A DNA stretch of 29,015 bases, from positions 1-29,015 of the forward strand of contig JANLHY010000187.1 of NCBI GenBank assembly GCA_024653795.1. Direction: 5' to 3'. Source of the stretch: Candidatus Brocadiaceae bacterium (GTDB taxonomy: Bacteria; Planctomycetota; Brocadiia; Brocadiales; Brocadiaceae). The notes below the pieces were generated by a model that saw nothing but the letters and a program-made list of their open reading frames with translations, made no database searches and was not told where the DNA came from. The position numbers and the translations under genes are program-made. Of the stretch, positions 1 through 8,155 are shown in pieces; position 1 is the stretch's first letter, and each line of letters begins with the position of its first letter.

Positions 1-1160
1 GAGATACGATAAAAATCTCTCAATCCTTCCATTACTTTAGAGAACACCTTGTTTTCCCCCATAGATTCAATATCATCCCCTTCATTGTAACATACCTCCA
101 CACAGATTGCTGTCTTGCCCCGATTAACAGCGAGTCTATTCAAGAGGTTCTTGGGCTCATAGATGCGCTTAAAAATATATTTACCCTCAGGAAAGTATAT
201 TTGAGCTTTATTCTTTAACTTTTCTTTCCTTATTGTAAGATTAAAGAGCCAAAGACTCCTATATTTCATAGTTGCAGCGATATTTTTCATACTGCTCATA
301 TCGCCGTCTACGGAAACCAATACATTAAAAAGGTTCGTTATTGGCATGGTACTTATTACCACAGAATTATCTTCTATCTCAACTCTTTCCTCTCCGCCGT
401 CTTTTCTTATCACTAAAATTGTCACATTACCTGCACGCATCTCGATCCTCTTCGCCACACTCCTGAGGTGTATTTTACCACCGTATTTCTTAATCTGTTC
501 GCACATGGCATCAGGTATTTGCTGTGCTCCATGTTCTGGATAATAAACATCCAGATACCCGCCCTTACTCTCTTTATTAAAAAGAAAGCTCAGGAGGAAT
601 TTTGACGATTTCTGCCACAGGTTATGTTCTTTATAAAATTTATGTCTCTCAGTTCCCCAGTCTTTAGACACCATAGCAGGTGGGAGTCCCATAACTTTAA
701 GAATGTAATCCTTAAAAAAATATCTATACACTTCTTTACCAAAGTTGTTTATAATCCATTTCTCTGCAGTATCCATAACAGTCATATCCTCATTATCACG
801 GTTCAGCTTATGCTGTAATACGTCCCAAACCAATGGTATACTTCGTCTGATGCCGAGATTCTTTATTAAATTGAGTGGACGTATGGGTGATATTATATCC
901 TTCCTTTCGAAACCGATACCATACAGGGCTTTGATGTTATGGAAATCATTTCCTATCAGATTTTGGTACTCTTCTGCATGGTCTTTGAAAAAGATGTGAG
1001 GGCCGATATCAAAGAGAAATCCGTTTCTCTTTTCGGTCCTCATCAGTCCGCCAACCGCATCATCCATCTCAAAGATATCCACTCTTTTACCTGCCGAGGC
1101 TAAAAGTTGCCCAATTCTAAGGCCTGATAAACCTGCTCCTATAATAAAGTATCTTTTCAT
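1..1160 (-). CDS. FAD-dependent amine-oxidase/UDP-galactopyranose-mutase-like oxidoreductase (partial)
   Basis: The reading frame opens at an ATG at 1158-1160 and stays open to base 1, giving 386 codons, so the C-terminus lies outside the window. The N-terminus MKRYFIIGAGLSGL carries the GxGxxG dinucleotide-binding loop, followed by an acidic residue at the end of the second strand (DIFEMDD) and the VGGLMRTE segment typical of the NAD(P)-binding-8/amine-oxidase superfamily that includes protoporphyrinogen oxidase and UDP-galactopyranose mutase. The substrate cannot be told from sequence; a role in making or oxidising a nucleotide sugar or lipid-linked sugar is inferred from the locus. It begins 3 bases after the stop of the SPASM-type radical SAM gene, so the two are likely co-translated. 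A related oxidoreductase lies at 24502-25800. Confidence 0.85.
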   Translation of the reverse strand, partial: MKRYFIIGAGLSGLRIGQLLASAGKRVDIFEMDDAVGGLMRTEKRNGFLFDIGPHIFFKDHAEEYQNLIGNDFHNIKALYGIGFERKDIISPIRPLNLIKNLGIRRSIPLVWDVLQHKLNRDNEDMTVMDTAEKWIINNFGKEVYRYFFKDYILKVMGLPPAMVSKDWGTERHKFYKEHNLWQKSSKFLLSFLFNKESKGGYLDVYYPEHGAQQIPDAMCEQIKKYGGKIHLRSVAKRIEMRAGNVTILVIRKDGGEERVEIEDNSVVISTMPITNLFNVLVSVDGDMSSMKNIAATMKYRSLWLFNLTIRKEKLKNKAQIYFPEGKYIFKRIYEPKNLLNRLAVNRGKTAICVEVCYNEGDDIESMGENKVFSKVMEGLRDFYRI

Positions 1161-1163
1161 TTT

Positions 1164-2192
1164 TTACCTCTGACAACGGAAGATATTACACTCAAAGCAG
1201 AGAGAATCAACACTATTTCCCCTACCTGCTTTATTCCCTTTCCTACAAAATAGTTCTCTTGCTTTTCTGTATTTTTCATTGTTCCATGTATCACGAAAAC
1301 TATTCATATTCACATTCCCAAACTCCCTTTTTTTATTTACCCACCAGGCAGAAGCGCAGCATGGGAGTACAATTCCCTTCTCGGTAACTAGAGAGGTAAA
1401 CCAGAGCCAGAAACACGTCCTATCTTGCTTGGCAGCTTTGTATCCCCGAAGGTCCTCGCGGATAGTAAACCGATCTACTTTTAACTTTCCAGCCAGTTCT
1501 CCAATCAAGGGAAGTTCTTTTTCATTGTATCCGTTACGAATGGCCTGGATTTCGATGAAAGGCAAACGACTCCTCATTTTCATTTTTTTTTCCACCAGGA
1601 TATCGAGATTCTTCAGCACCCGTTCAACCTTTCCTCCAAGTCGATATTTTCCGTAAACTTCCTGGCTTACCCCATCCAGACACACGATAATATGGCTCAA
1701 CCCGGAGGAAATCATCTTTTCAGCTTTTTCCTCGTTGAAGGCATGAAAATTAGTGCTTATTACCGTCCCTATCCGTTTTTCTGTAGCATACCTTATCATA
1801 TCAAATATTTGGTTGTTTAATAGGGGCTCACCAGTTATATAGAGGGATATCTTATAGAGGTAGTCACCCAATTCATCGCAGAGTTTTTGGAAAAGTTTCA
1901 GGGACATATCTCCGTCTTCAATGGGAAAGTCTGTACCATGCGCAATACATCCCGGACACTTCAAATTACACCTCGAAGTGGGTTCTACTTTCAAGATGAA
2001 AGGATATCCTTTGACAACCGGTCTTTTCAAAACAAATTGGGTCAGAATTAGAATTAAATTAACCATCTTCCGCCAGCTATTATATCGCAGGAATGTAACC
2101 CAATGCCGGTGAGCTGCACTTAATGGACTCTGACGGTTCAGACCATATCTAAGATGAAATATCTTAGGCAGAAGCCGCCTTGCCTTTAACAT
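1164..2192 (-). CDS. Radical SAM protein with SPASM-like cysteine-rich C-terminus
   Basis: This 342-aa protein has the radical SAM cluster motif CNLKCPGC (Cys75, Cys79, Cys82), which would bind the 4Fe-4S cluster that cleaves S-adenosylmethionine. A typical TIM-barrel segment follows (LYITGEPLLN, then STNFHAF). The C-terminus has further cysteines (LPCCASAWW, then FECNIFRCQR), as in SPASM or twitch-type auxiliary-cluster domains; FGNVNMNSFRDTWNNEKY is the usual SPASM lead-in. A hydrophobic stretch near residues 44-57 may hold it at the membrane. The ATG lies inside the end of the glycosyltransferase gene (7-bp overlap), with a GGGGATGGGG purine stretch just upstream. Such enzymes in surface-polysaccharide loci probably modify a sugar or lipid carrier; the reaction here is unknown. 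Confidence 0.88.
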   Translation of the reverse strand: MLKARRLLPKIFHLRYGLNRQSPLSAAHRHWVTFLRYNSWRKMVNLILILTQFVLKRPVVKGYPFILKVEPTSRCNLKCPGCIAHGTDFPIEDGDMSLKLFQKLCDELGDYLYKISLYITGEPLLNNQIFDMIRYATEKRIGTVISTNFHAFNEEKAEKMISSGLSHIIVCLDGVSQEVYGKYRLGGKVERVLKNLDILVEKKMKMRSRLPFIEIQAIRNGYNEKELPLIGELAGKLKVDRFTIREDLRGYKAAKQDRTCFWLWFTSLVTEKGIVLPCCASAWWVNKKREFGNVNMNSFRDTWNNEKYRKARELFCRKGNKAGRGNSVDSLCFECNIFRCQR

Positions 2193-3412
2193 TTCCCCAT
2201 CCCCAGATTAATACTATTTACTTCTGCCTTTGCCGAGTCCAATACCTGATAAACAGCAAGAAGCCTCTTCCCCATCAGGTCCCAATTGTAGATCTCTTTT
2301 ACAGCATGCAACCCATTTTCAGCCATCCACGCTCTTAGATTGTGATCTTCAACCAATCTCTTCAAACCAGAAAAGACGCTTTCAATGTCCGTCTCATCAA
2401 CAACAATACCACATTTTTTTTCATCGATAATTTGCCTCAAATCACCTATATCCGATGTCACAATGGGAACTCCGTTGGCCAGAGATTCGAAGAATTTCGT
2501 AGGTGTAATATTCTTAAACCAATCCGTCCGTCTGGAGAGCTGAAGGGAAATATCTATCTTATTATAAAGCTTAGGCAAATCTTCTGACGAGAACTTTCCT
2601 ATAATCTCTATTGCATCCCCGAAGGGAGAAATAAGGCGGTTAAAGTCTTCTTGAAACTCTTTAAATACCTTTCCAGCCAATAACAACTTAACGTTTGGAG
2701 TAACCTCTGCTAACTTTCTAAAGGCATCAATCATCTCTTCTATTCCATTATTTTTATAGATGGAACCAATTCTGCCAATTACGACTGTGTTATCAAACTT
2801 CTCTTTAATTTTATCCAAAATTAAAGATCGATTGGGATACGATCCAATCTGCTCCAGGGACTGTATGCCATACCTTGTAAATTTTCTAACTTGAAAGAGA
2901 TTATGAACGAGTAAATAATCGAATCTTTTAGAGAAGAACCGCTCAAACATTTGGAGTAACCATACAAAGAGGTAATATCTCTTATGCCAATTAGTGTAGT
3001 ATTCCGGTTCACACATATCCAGAATAGCTCTCTTACCCAAGAGTCTTGCAACAAGTAAACCGGGAAAAACGGTATCGAGGTTAAAACAATGGATGATATC
3101 GACTTCTTTTTTAAACAGCCTAGGAATGAGTCGCAAATAAAAGATTATGACACTAAATATGTTCAAAGGACCCCGTTGAAAACCTGCACGGCTCCGTATC
3201 CTCTCAACCTTGATGCCATCTACATCCTCACTTTCAGGCGATATGCAATCACGATCCCAGGCAATAATAGTTACCTCTTTTCCCGCATCAACCAGAGTTT
3301 TTGCCTGATTGTATACCCTTAAATAGCGTCCCTGATGAGGAAGGAAGCTCATGCTGAATAGCATAACAACTTTCTGTATTCCATTTTTTTTCTCACTTTG
3401 ACATTTTTTCAA
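2186..3412 (-). CDS. Glycosyltransferase, GT4-like (group 1)
   Basis: A 408-aa GT-B-fold glycosyltransferase that would add one sugar from a nucleotide-sugar donor to the growing lipid-linked repeat unit at the cytoplasmic face. The N-terminal half has the acceptor-side Rossmann pattern (RYLRVYNQAKTLVDAGKEVT, then DIIHCFNLDTVFPGLL). The C-terminal half has VVIGRIGSIYKNNGIEEMI and the donor-binding TPTKFFESLANGVPIV stretch, with the E-x7-E-type acidic pair of GT4 enzymes. The start is TTG, supported by an AAGGA about 10 bases upstream within the end of the methyltransferase gene; an in-frame ATG at codon 17 is the alternative. The gene starts 3 bases after the preceding stop and overlaps the next gene by 7 bases. 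The donor and linkage cannot be predicted. Confidence 0.9.
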   Translation of the reverse strand: MKKCQSEKKNGIQKVVMLFSMSFLPHQGRYLRVYNQAKTLVDAGKEVTIIAWDRDCISPESEDVDGIKVERIRSRAGFQRGPLNIFSVIIFYLRLIPRLFKKEVDIIHCFNLDTVFPGLLVARLLGKRAILDMCEPEYYTNWHKRYYLFVWLLQMFERFFSKRFDYLLVHNLFQVRKFTRYGIQSLEQIGSYPNRSLILDKIKEKFDNTVVIGRIGSIYKNNGIEEMIDAFRKLAEVTPNVKLLLAGKVFKEFQEDFNRLISPFGDAIEIIGKFSSEDLPKLYNKIDISLQLSRRTDWFKNITPTKFFESLANGVPIVTSDIGDLRQIIDEKKCGIVVDETDIESVFSGLKRLVEDHNLRAWMAENGLHAVKEIYNWDLMGKRLLAVYQVLDSAKAEVNSINLGMGKC

Positions 3413-3415
3413 AAT

Positions 3416-4234
3416 TTAATCTTCCTTTTTGGTAAGTTCGAGGAGTATTTTGTAACTATATTTTCTTAAGGGGGGGAAGAGTATGTAAATCATTTTATCA
3501 ATACCATTCAGAATGAGAGATATAAACCTATAGCGTTGTTTTAAAACCTGCCGATCAAATTTCCCAAAGAACCGAAATTTTGGATAGCTTATCTTACATT
3601 GATTATTAAATACAGCAGCCAGTGTCTCAACCTCATCTTTTGTCAATGGATGTTCATCGGGAGTACCAAGCTTCGGTATAAACCGGTTTTTCCCAATTAT
3701 GTGGTTTCTAATAAATATCAATAAAGGATTATTGGCGCTAAGCTCATAAAATATTGCCTTACCGCCTTTTTTCAAAACACGCTTAATATGCATGCCCGCC
3801 TCTCTAATGTCGGGTAAATGATGGAGGGTATTTTTCCCCACAACCAAATCAAAACTCTCGTCCTCGTAACCTAAATTATCAAAAGATGCAACTTTCGCCC
3901 TTACTTTTCCACTTACCCCATTAAGTCGTGCCCTTTCTATCGTCAACTCAATACTTTTTGGAGACAGGTCAAAACACCAAACTTCTGCTTTCATTTTAGC
4001 GAGAAGTACAGGAAAAAAGCCTGTGCCGCAACCGCATTCTAAAATCCTTTTACCGCTCAAGCCTTTATCAAGACCCCACATCTTCAATGTTGACATGTGG
4101 TCTGCTGGGTTTATCAACCAATCACCATTTACATTTTCCTCCAGATACTGTCTAGCCTTATGGTCAAAGTAACTTCTTTCTGACTCATAAATAGCTTCTG
4201 CGGAAGATGGGACATTTTTTGGTTTGTTATCCAT
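3416..4234 (-). CDS. Class I SAM-dependent methyltransferase
   Basis: A 272-aa protein of the UbiE/Methyltransf_11 type. Motif I is ILECGCGTGFFPVLLAK at about residues 64-80, followed by the acidic residue of the second strand (WCFDLSPKS), a post-I motif VASFDNLGYEDESFDLVVG, and NTLHHLPDI with VLKKGGKAIFYE, the usual motif II/III region. The C-terminal 70 residues are aromatic and basic with hydrophobic stretches (RFISLILNGIDKMIYILF), so membrane association is possible. The ATG has GAAGGA upstream at suitable spacing. It sits between an AP-superfamily gene (50-bp gap) and the GT4 gene (3-bp gap). It probably methylates a sugar or lipid-linked intermediate; the acceptor is unknown. Confidence 0.9.
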   Translation of the reverse strand: MDNKPKNVPSSAEAIYESERSYFDHKARQYLEENVNGDWLINPADHMSTLKMWGLDKGLSGKRILECGCGTGFFPVLLAKMKAEVWCFDLSPKSIELTIERARLNGVSGKVRAKVASFDNLGYEDESFDLVVGKNTLHHLPDIREAGMHIKRVLKKGGKAIFYELSANNPLLIFIRNHIIGKNRFIPKLGTPDEHPLTKDEVETLAAVFNNQCKISYPKFRFFGKFDRQVLKQRYRFISLILNGIDKMIYILFPPLRKYSYKILLELTKKED

Positions 4235-4284
4235 GGAAATTTTCCTTCAGTATAAATTACTAAATTTTTATAAAATAACTTTTT

Positions 4285-5982
4285 TCACTCAATATACCCC
4301 AACCCTCTCAATCGTCTTTCTAGCTCCTTTGTCTCTTCGGTTGTGTACTCATCAGGCACACTGGTAGCGTTTACTTCTCTTACGATATCATTGCTATATG
4401 CCACAGGGTTAACCCTTGAGAAACTTTCTTCAAAAATTGGATTCAAAATTTTTCCATCCATATCATCAGGAATGGATACCCCCATACAATAGAGAATTGT
4501 TGGGGCTATATCCGTAATGTTTATTCCCTTTGTAATCCTCATACCTTTCTTTAAATCCCTTCCTCGAGATAAAAAGATACCTTTCAAATGATGGTCACCA
4601 CTTATTACTCTATAGTCCTCTCCGGGTATGGGAGATATAGTTGACTCAAAATGACGGCTTTGTTTTTCAAGTTTTATCCCCGAAATAGGAATATCTTCTT
4701 TCCATCGAATGAGGAGCTCAGGGGCTTTATCTACATGATTACCATGATAGATATCTTCTCTCCTGAAAACATCTTCAACAATCCTTTCCCCTGTATTCAA
4801 ATCCCTCATGTCCCTTAATTCAGTAATAAGTCTCTCTATTAATGCTTCATGTTCTTTCCCTGGATTGACAATTCCATAGAGTTCCCGTCCCCTGATGTTT
4901 ATTCGTATATTAGGAAATAAAGAATCCGAGTAAGCCTGTGTTTTAGACCAATCTATATTGGCAAAACAAAGACGGGTTTGCACCTTATCCCTTAATGAGG
5001 GAAATGTTTTCCACAACCACTCCTTTGCCCATCGTGGAGTTTTACCAATAAGTTGGCGATATAACTTACCCAGCAGCCGCACCGCATTCCCCTGGGATGA
5101 GCTTCCATAGGCAAGAAACCCTTTACTCTCAAGCCATTGGTTTATCTGGTTCGTGGCGGGATGCTTTTGTCCAAAACCATGATCGGACATAATCATTAGG
5201 ATTGTATCATCATCAAGAGATGCCATAAGTTCTCCCAAAAATCCATCGATCATCTGATAAGTATTAAAGATAGTGTCTCCATATAACCTTGACTCAGCGC
5301 TATTGAAATGAGGATGGGTTCTATCCATATACTTCCAGAAGCAATGTTGAACAGCATCGAGGCTTCTCAGCACAACCATAAAGAAGTCCCAGGGATGGTT
5401 TGACATAAGATAACGGCTTATAATCATCTTCTGATTCAGTTCAGATTTAATCATTTCCGTAGCCTCTTTTATCCTTCCTCCAACGAGAGCGCCAGTAAGA
5501 CCTGGCTCAAGGATATACTCGCCACATTCCTTACAAATGACATTATAGAGGTCTTGGGGATACGTAAACCCTTCACTTTTTATGCTGGGAGCGTCAAGTC
5601 CCGCTATAAGAAAACCATTCACTTCTTCAGCAGGATACGTCATAGGTACGTTTATTACTCCCACTTTTTTCCCATGCTTACTTAATATTTTCCACAGACT
5701 GTCTCCGTCCCTTGTTTTTGCATTGATAAAGCGCAGATTATAGGTCGAGGGTATATACTCGTAGAATTCAAAAATACCGTGTTTTCCCGGGTTTTTCCCT
5801 GTCATAAAAGATGTCCAGGCTGCGGCGCTCCTTTGATTGGGCACTGAATCCATCTCACCGATTGCACCTTCAGAAATAAATTTGGAAAATGCCGGTAATT
5901 TCCCCTCTTGCGCCCATGGTAATATAAGATCAAACGTAGCGCCATCCAAACCTAAGACAAAGACCTTTTTATTACTCATCAT
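4285..5982 (-). CDS. Alkaline-phosphatase-superfamily phosphohydrolase/phosphotransferase-like protein
   Basis: This 565-aa protein belongs to the type I phosphodiesterase/nucleotide pyrophosphatase branch (the COG3379-like 'predicted phosphohydrolase or phosphomutase' group). All superfamily metal sites are visible: Asp13 in FVLGLDGATFD, the nucleophile region AAWTSFMTGKNPGKHGI (Thr57 likely), Asp209 and His213 in LDAVQHCFW, Asp267-His268 in MSDHGFG, and His464/His465 in SGDHHLKGIF. There is no signal peptide or transmembrane helix, so it should be cytosolic, unlike classical alkaline phosphatases. It overlaps the upstream methyltransferase by 4 bases (ATGA). A paralogue lies at 8156-9715. 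A role in making or cleaving a phosphodiester on the polysaccharide or its lipid carrier is inferred, not shown. Confidence 0.9.
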   Translation of the reverse strand: MMSNKKVFVLGLDGATFDLILPWAQEGKLPAFSKFISEGAIGEMDSVPNQRSAAAWTSFMTGKNPGKHGIFEFYEYIPSTYNLRFINAKTRDGDSLWKILSKHGKKVGVINVPMTYPAEEVNGFLIAGLDAPSIKSEGFTYPQDLYNVICKECGEYILEPGLTGALVGGRIKEATEMIKSELNQKMIISRYLMSNHPWDFFMVVLRSLDAVQHCFWKYMDRTHPHFNSAESRLYGDTIFNTYQMIDGFLGELMASLDDDTILMIMSDHGFGQKHPATNQINQWLESKGFLAYGSSSQGNAVRLLGKLYRQLIGKTPRWAKEWLWKTFPSLRDKVQTRLCFANIDWSKTQAYSDSLFPNIRINIRGRELYGIVNPGKEHEALIERLITELRDMRDLNTGERIVEDVFRREDIYHGNHVDKAPELLIRWKEDIPISGIKLEKQSRHFESTISPIPGEDYRVISGDHHLKGIFLSRGRDLKKGMRITKGINITDIAPTILYCMGVSIPDDMDGKILNPIFEESFSRVNPVAYSNDIVREVNATSVPDEYTTEETKELERRLRGLGYIE

Positions 5983-6875
5983 TCCACTTTCTTATCGTTA
6001 GAATTTGCGCCCTTCTTTGCTATCACAAGAAGTTCGTATTCCATTCCCAAAAATCTTTCAAGATAGGATAAGCATTTCACCAAGCCTTTTTCAAAAAATG
6101 ATCCCCTTGCTTTAATAATAGGTATAGTCTTCCTTTCCGTTGAAACTATCTTAAACCCTCCGCCACTCAAAAGGGTCTCAATGGCAACTGAATTATAATA
6201 ATAAAGGTGATACTGATGATATAATTTCGTAATAGGGTAAGTGAAAATTCTCCCTGTCATAATATAAAGATATTTCGCTAGCACCCTCAAGAGCGAGGAT
6301 TCATTGGGGATATCCAACATAATGATACCATCGTTTTTCAGTATTCTGTGTATCTCTTTAAACTGTACCAATGGATCTGAAAAATGTTCTAAAGAATCCC
6401 AGAGTGTTATCACGTCAAAACTTTCTGATGGGAAAGAGACTTCTTCTAACCTACCATTACTGTATACTTCAAGATCAAATTTCTCCCTGGCATACCTTGC
6501 CGCATAAGCTGAAATATCTACACCACAGGTATCCCAACCATCCATTTTTGCCATGGAGAGAAAGATACCCAATCCACATCCTACATCTAGGAGTCTGCCC
6601 TTTTCTCTTTTAAAGGAATTTAGTTTCTTGAGTCCTGCAGAGAAAGATTCTATATTCTCAGTAACTTTCCCTCTTTCTGGATTTGTGATGAGGTTGTTAA
6701 AGTAATATTCCTCACGCTCCAAATAATAATCTGACGAATATAGATTTTTTAAGGAAGTTTCAGCAGGAATTTGTGAAAGGAATACAAGATTACAATTTTT
6801 GCATTGAAGGACATCAAATTGTTTTAAAGAAAATTTCTTGTAAACAGTATTTGAACTACAGAGATGGCAAAGCAT
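5979..6875 (-). CDS. Class I SAM methyltransferase with N-terminal zinc-ribbon
   Basis: A 298-aa protein whose first 30 residues form a CxxC...CxxC zinc-ribbon (Cys3, Cys6, Cys25, Cys28), then a Methyltransf_23-type domain: motif I RLLDVGCGLGIFLSMAK, second-strand acidic residue TCGVDIS, SFDVITLWDSLEHFSDP and ILKNDGIIMLDIPNESS. This arrangement (zinc knuckle plus methyltransferase) is common in surface-glycan clusters and in sugar C- or O-methyltransferases. No classical Shine-Dalgarno precedes the ATG at 6873-6875. Its stop overlaps the ATG of the AP-superfamily gene (ATGA), so the two are probably translated together. The acceptor is unknown. Confidence 0.9.
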   Translation of the reverse strand: MLCHLCSSNTVYKKFSLKQFDVLQCKNCNLVFLSQIPAETSLKNLYSSDYYLEREEYYFNNLITNPERGKVTENIESFSAGLKKLNSFKREKGRLLDVGCGLGIFLSMAKMDGWDTCGVDISAYAARYAREKFDLEVYSNGRLEEVSFPSESFDVITLWDSLEHFSDPLVQFKEIHRILKNDGIIMLDIPNESSLLRVLAKYLYIMTGRIFTYPITKLYHQYHLYYYNSVAIETLLSGGGFKIVSTERKTIPIIKARGSFFEKGLVKCLSYLERFLGMEYELLVIAKKGANSNDKKVE

Positions 6876-6912
6876 GATAAATGTTCAACAAGTGAATTTC
6901 CTTAGCATTAAA

Positions 6913-7692
6913 TTAAATCCATACCAGTCTTTTTGTTAAGTATCTGAAGATACTCTTAACATGGCTTACTATTCTTGGATGAAACATGCCTTTCCCTTCT
7001 CTTTCCAAGAAATGAACTATGGTAGCGTGAGGTACGTACATCACCTTAAACCCTAATTTTTTTGCTCTGAGGCAGATATCCACGTCCTCATAAAGATAAA
7101 AGAACCTCTCGTCAAAAAGTCCTATTGTATTCAGACTTTCCCTACGTATTATTAAACTGGCGCCATACATCCAGTCTACCTCCCGTATAGCAGCATGGTC
7201 CCAATCTTCCATTGTGTATTCCTTTACGAACTTGCTATTATGAAACCAATCCCTGAGAAAAGTTCCTTCGATTAAAATATTAAGAAGAGATGGAAATGGT
7301 CTGCAAGATAGCTGCAGTTTCCCATCGCCGTAAACCAGTTTAGGGCCGCCGATTGCAACTTCTGGGTAAGCATCCATTACTTCAACCAACGTTTTTACAG
7401 CACCGGGTAATACCTTGGTATCAACATCCAGCAAGAGGATGTATCTTCCTTTCGCAATCTTCAATATCTTATTCCTTGCTGGTGCAACTCCTTCATTTCT
7501 TGCATTCTTGAGTAATTTAACATGAGGATATTCCTTCTCAACCATCTCTACGGTACCATCACCGGACTGATTATCCAGCACAATTATTTCATGGCTCATT
7601 CCGTCAATATGGACATTTATGGAATCTAATAACTGCCTTAGGAGCCCTTTGGCTTTCCACGTAATTATACCTAGAGTAACATCTGCAGACAA
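6913..7692 (-). CDS. Glycosyltransferase, GT2 family (WbbL/rhamnosyltransferase-like)
   Basis: A GT-A-fold inverting glycosyltransferase for the cytosolic assembly of the repeat unit. Visible motifs are the N-terminal strand VTLGIITWKAKG, IIVLDNQSGDGT, NARNEGVAPARNKILK, the DxD motif in YILLLDVDTKVLPGA, and the C-terminal GLFDERFFYLYEDVDICLRA signature of the WbbL-like subgroup, which often transfers deoxyhexoses. The frame is open from TTG at 7713, but that start has no ribosome site; the TTG eight codons later (7690-7692) has GAGGG seven bases upstream and is preferred, giving about 259 aa. The downstream methyltransferase starts 37 bases after its stop. Confidence 0.88.
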   Translation of the reverse strand: MSADVTLGIITWKAKGLLRQLLDSINVHIDGMSHEIIVLDNQSGDGTVEMVEKEYPHVKLLKNARNEGVAPARNKILKIAKGRYILLLDVDTKVLPGAVKTLVEVMDAYPEVAIGGPKLVYGDGKLQLSCRPFPSLLNILIEGTFLRDWFHNSKFVKEYTMEDWDHAAIREVDWMYGASLIIRRESLNTIGLFDERFFYLYEDVDICLRAKKLGFKVMYVPHATIVHFLEREGKGMFHPRIVSHVKSIFRYLTKRLVWI

Positions 7693-7798
7693 TTTTTTTC
7701 CCTCTATTCTCAAACTTAAAACAAAATGATATTAAAAGCAACTGTTAATTCAACAAAAAATTTTGTTACGTATTTTAACTATCATATCCCTGTAATTC

Positions 7799-8134
7799 TC
7801 ATTTTGAAAGCAAACCATGTACGAGACGATGATACATATACGCAACAATTCTCAAAGATAACCCCAGAAGAGGTAATCTTATCATGAATTTTGATAATCT
7901 AACAGCTAAGTTTCGGTCAAAATCATCCTGGATGTGATAGAGGTATTCTTGTACACCTAAATCACCCCAGCGTTCCCTAACGTATGGCAGATTATCAATA
8001 ACTTTTGTAACACTATGCCTTTTTGCAATCTCTTCGCGAGTAAGTACTTCTCCACACATCCAGTCATGTAAATCTGCAAAAGATTTACCTGTTCTCTTTT
8101 TACTTAATTCTTCGTGAATTTTGTTATGCGGCAT
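7799..8134 (-). CDS. Small conserved-looking helical protein of unknown function
   Basis: A 111-aa protein with no family I can name. It has a good start: ATG with AGGAGT six bases upstream. It is predicted to be almost all helix, with a polar N-terminal two thirds containing evenly placed His, Trp and acidic residues (ADLHDWMCGE, AKRHSVTK, RERWGDLG, YLYHIQDDFDR) and a C-terminal 30 residues that alternate basic and hydrophobic residues (FMIRLPLLGLSLRIVAYMYH), suggesting an amphipathic membrane anchor. It lies 21 bases downstream of the AP-superfamily gene at 8156-9715 and ahead of the GT2 gene. Its base use resembles its neighbours and it is not a shadow frame. A helper for the adjacent phosphohydrolase-like enzyme is possible. 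Confidence 0.75.
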   Translation of the reverse strand: MPHNKIHEELSKKRTGKSFADLHDWMCGEVLTREEIAKRHSVTKVIDNLPYVRERWGDLGVQEYLYHIQDDFDRNLAVRLSKFMIRLPLLGLSLRIVAYMYHRLVHGLLSK

Positions 8135-8155
8135 TTATAACTCCTGAGTATTGTT

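Noticed and set aside
1279..1656. 125-aa plus-strand frame inside the SPASM-type radical SAM gene
   Set aside because: It is antisense to a gene with clear cluster motifs and has no domain of its own.
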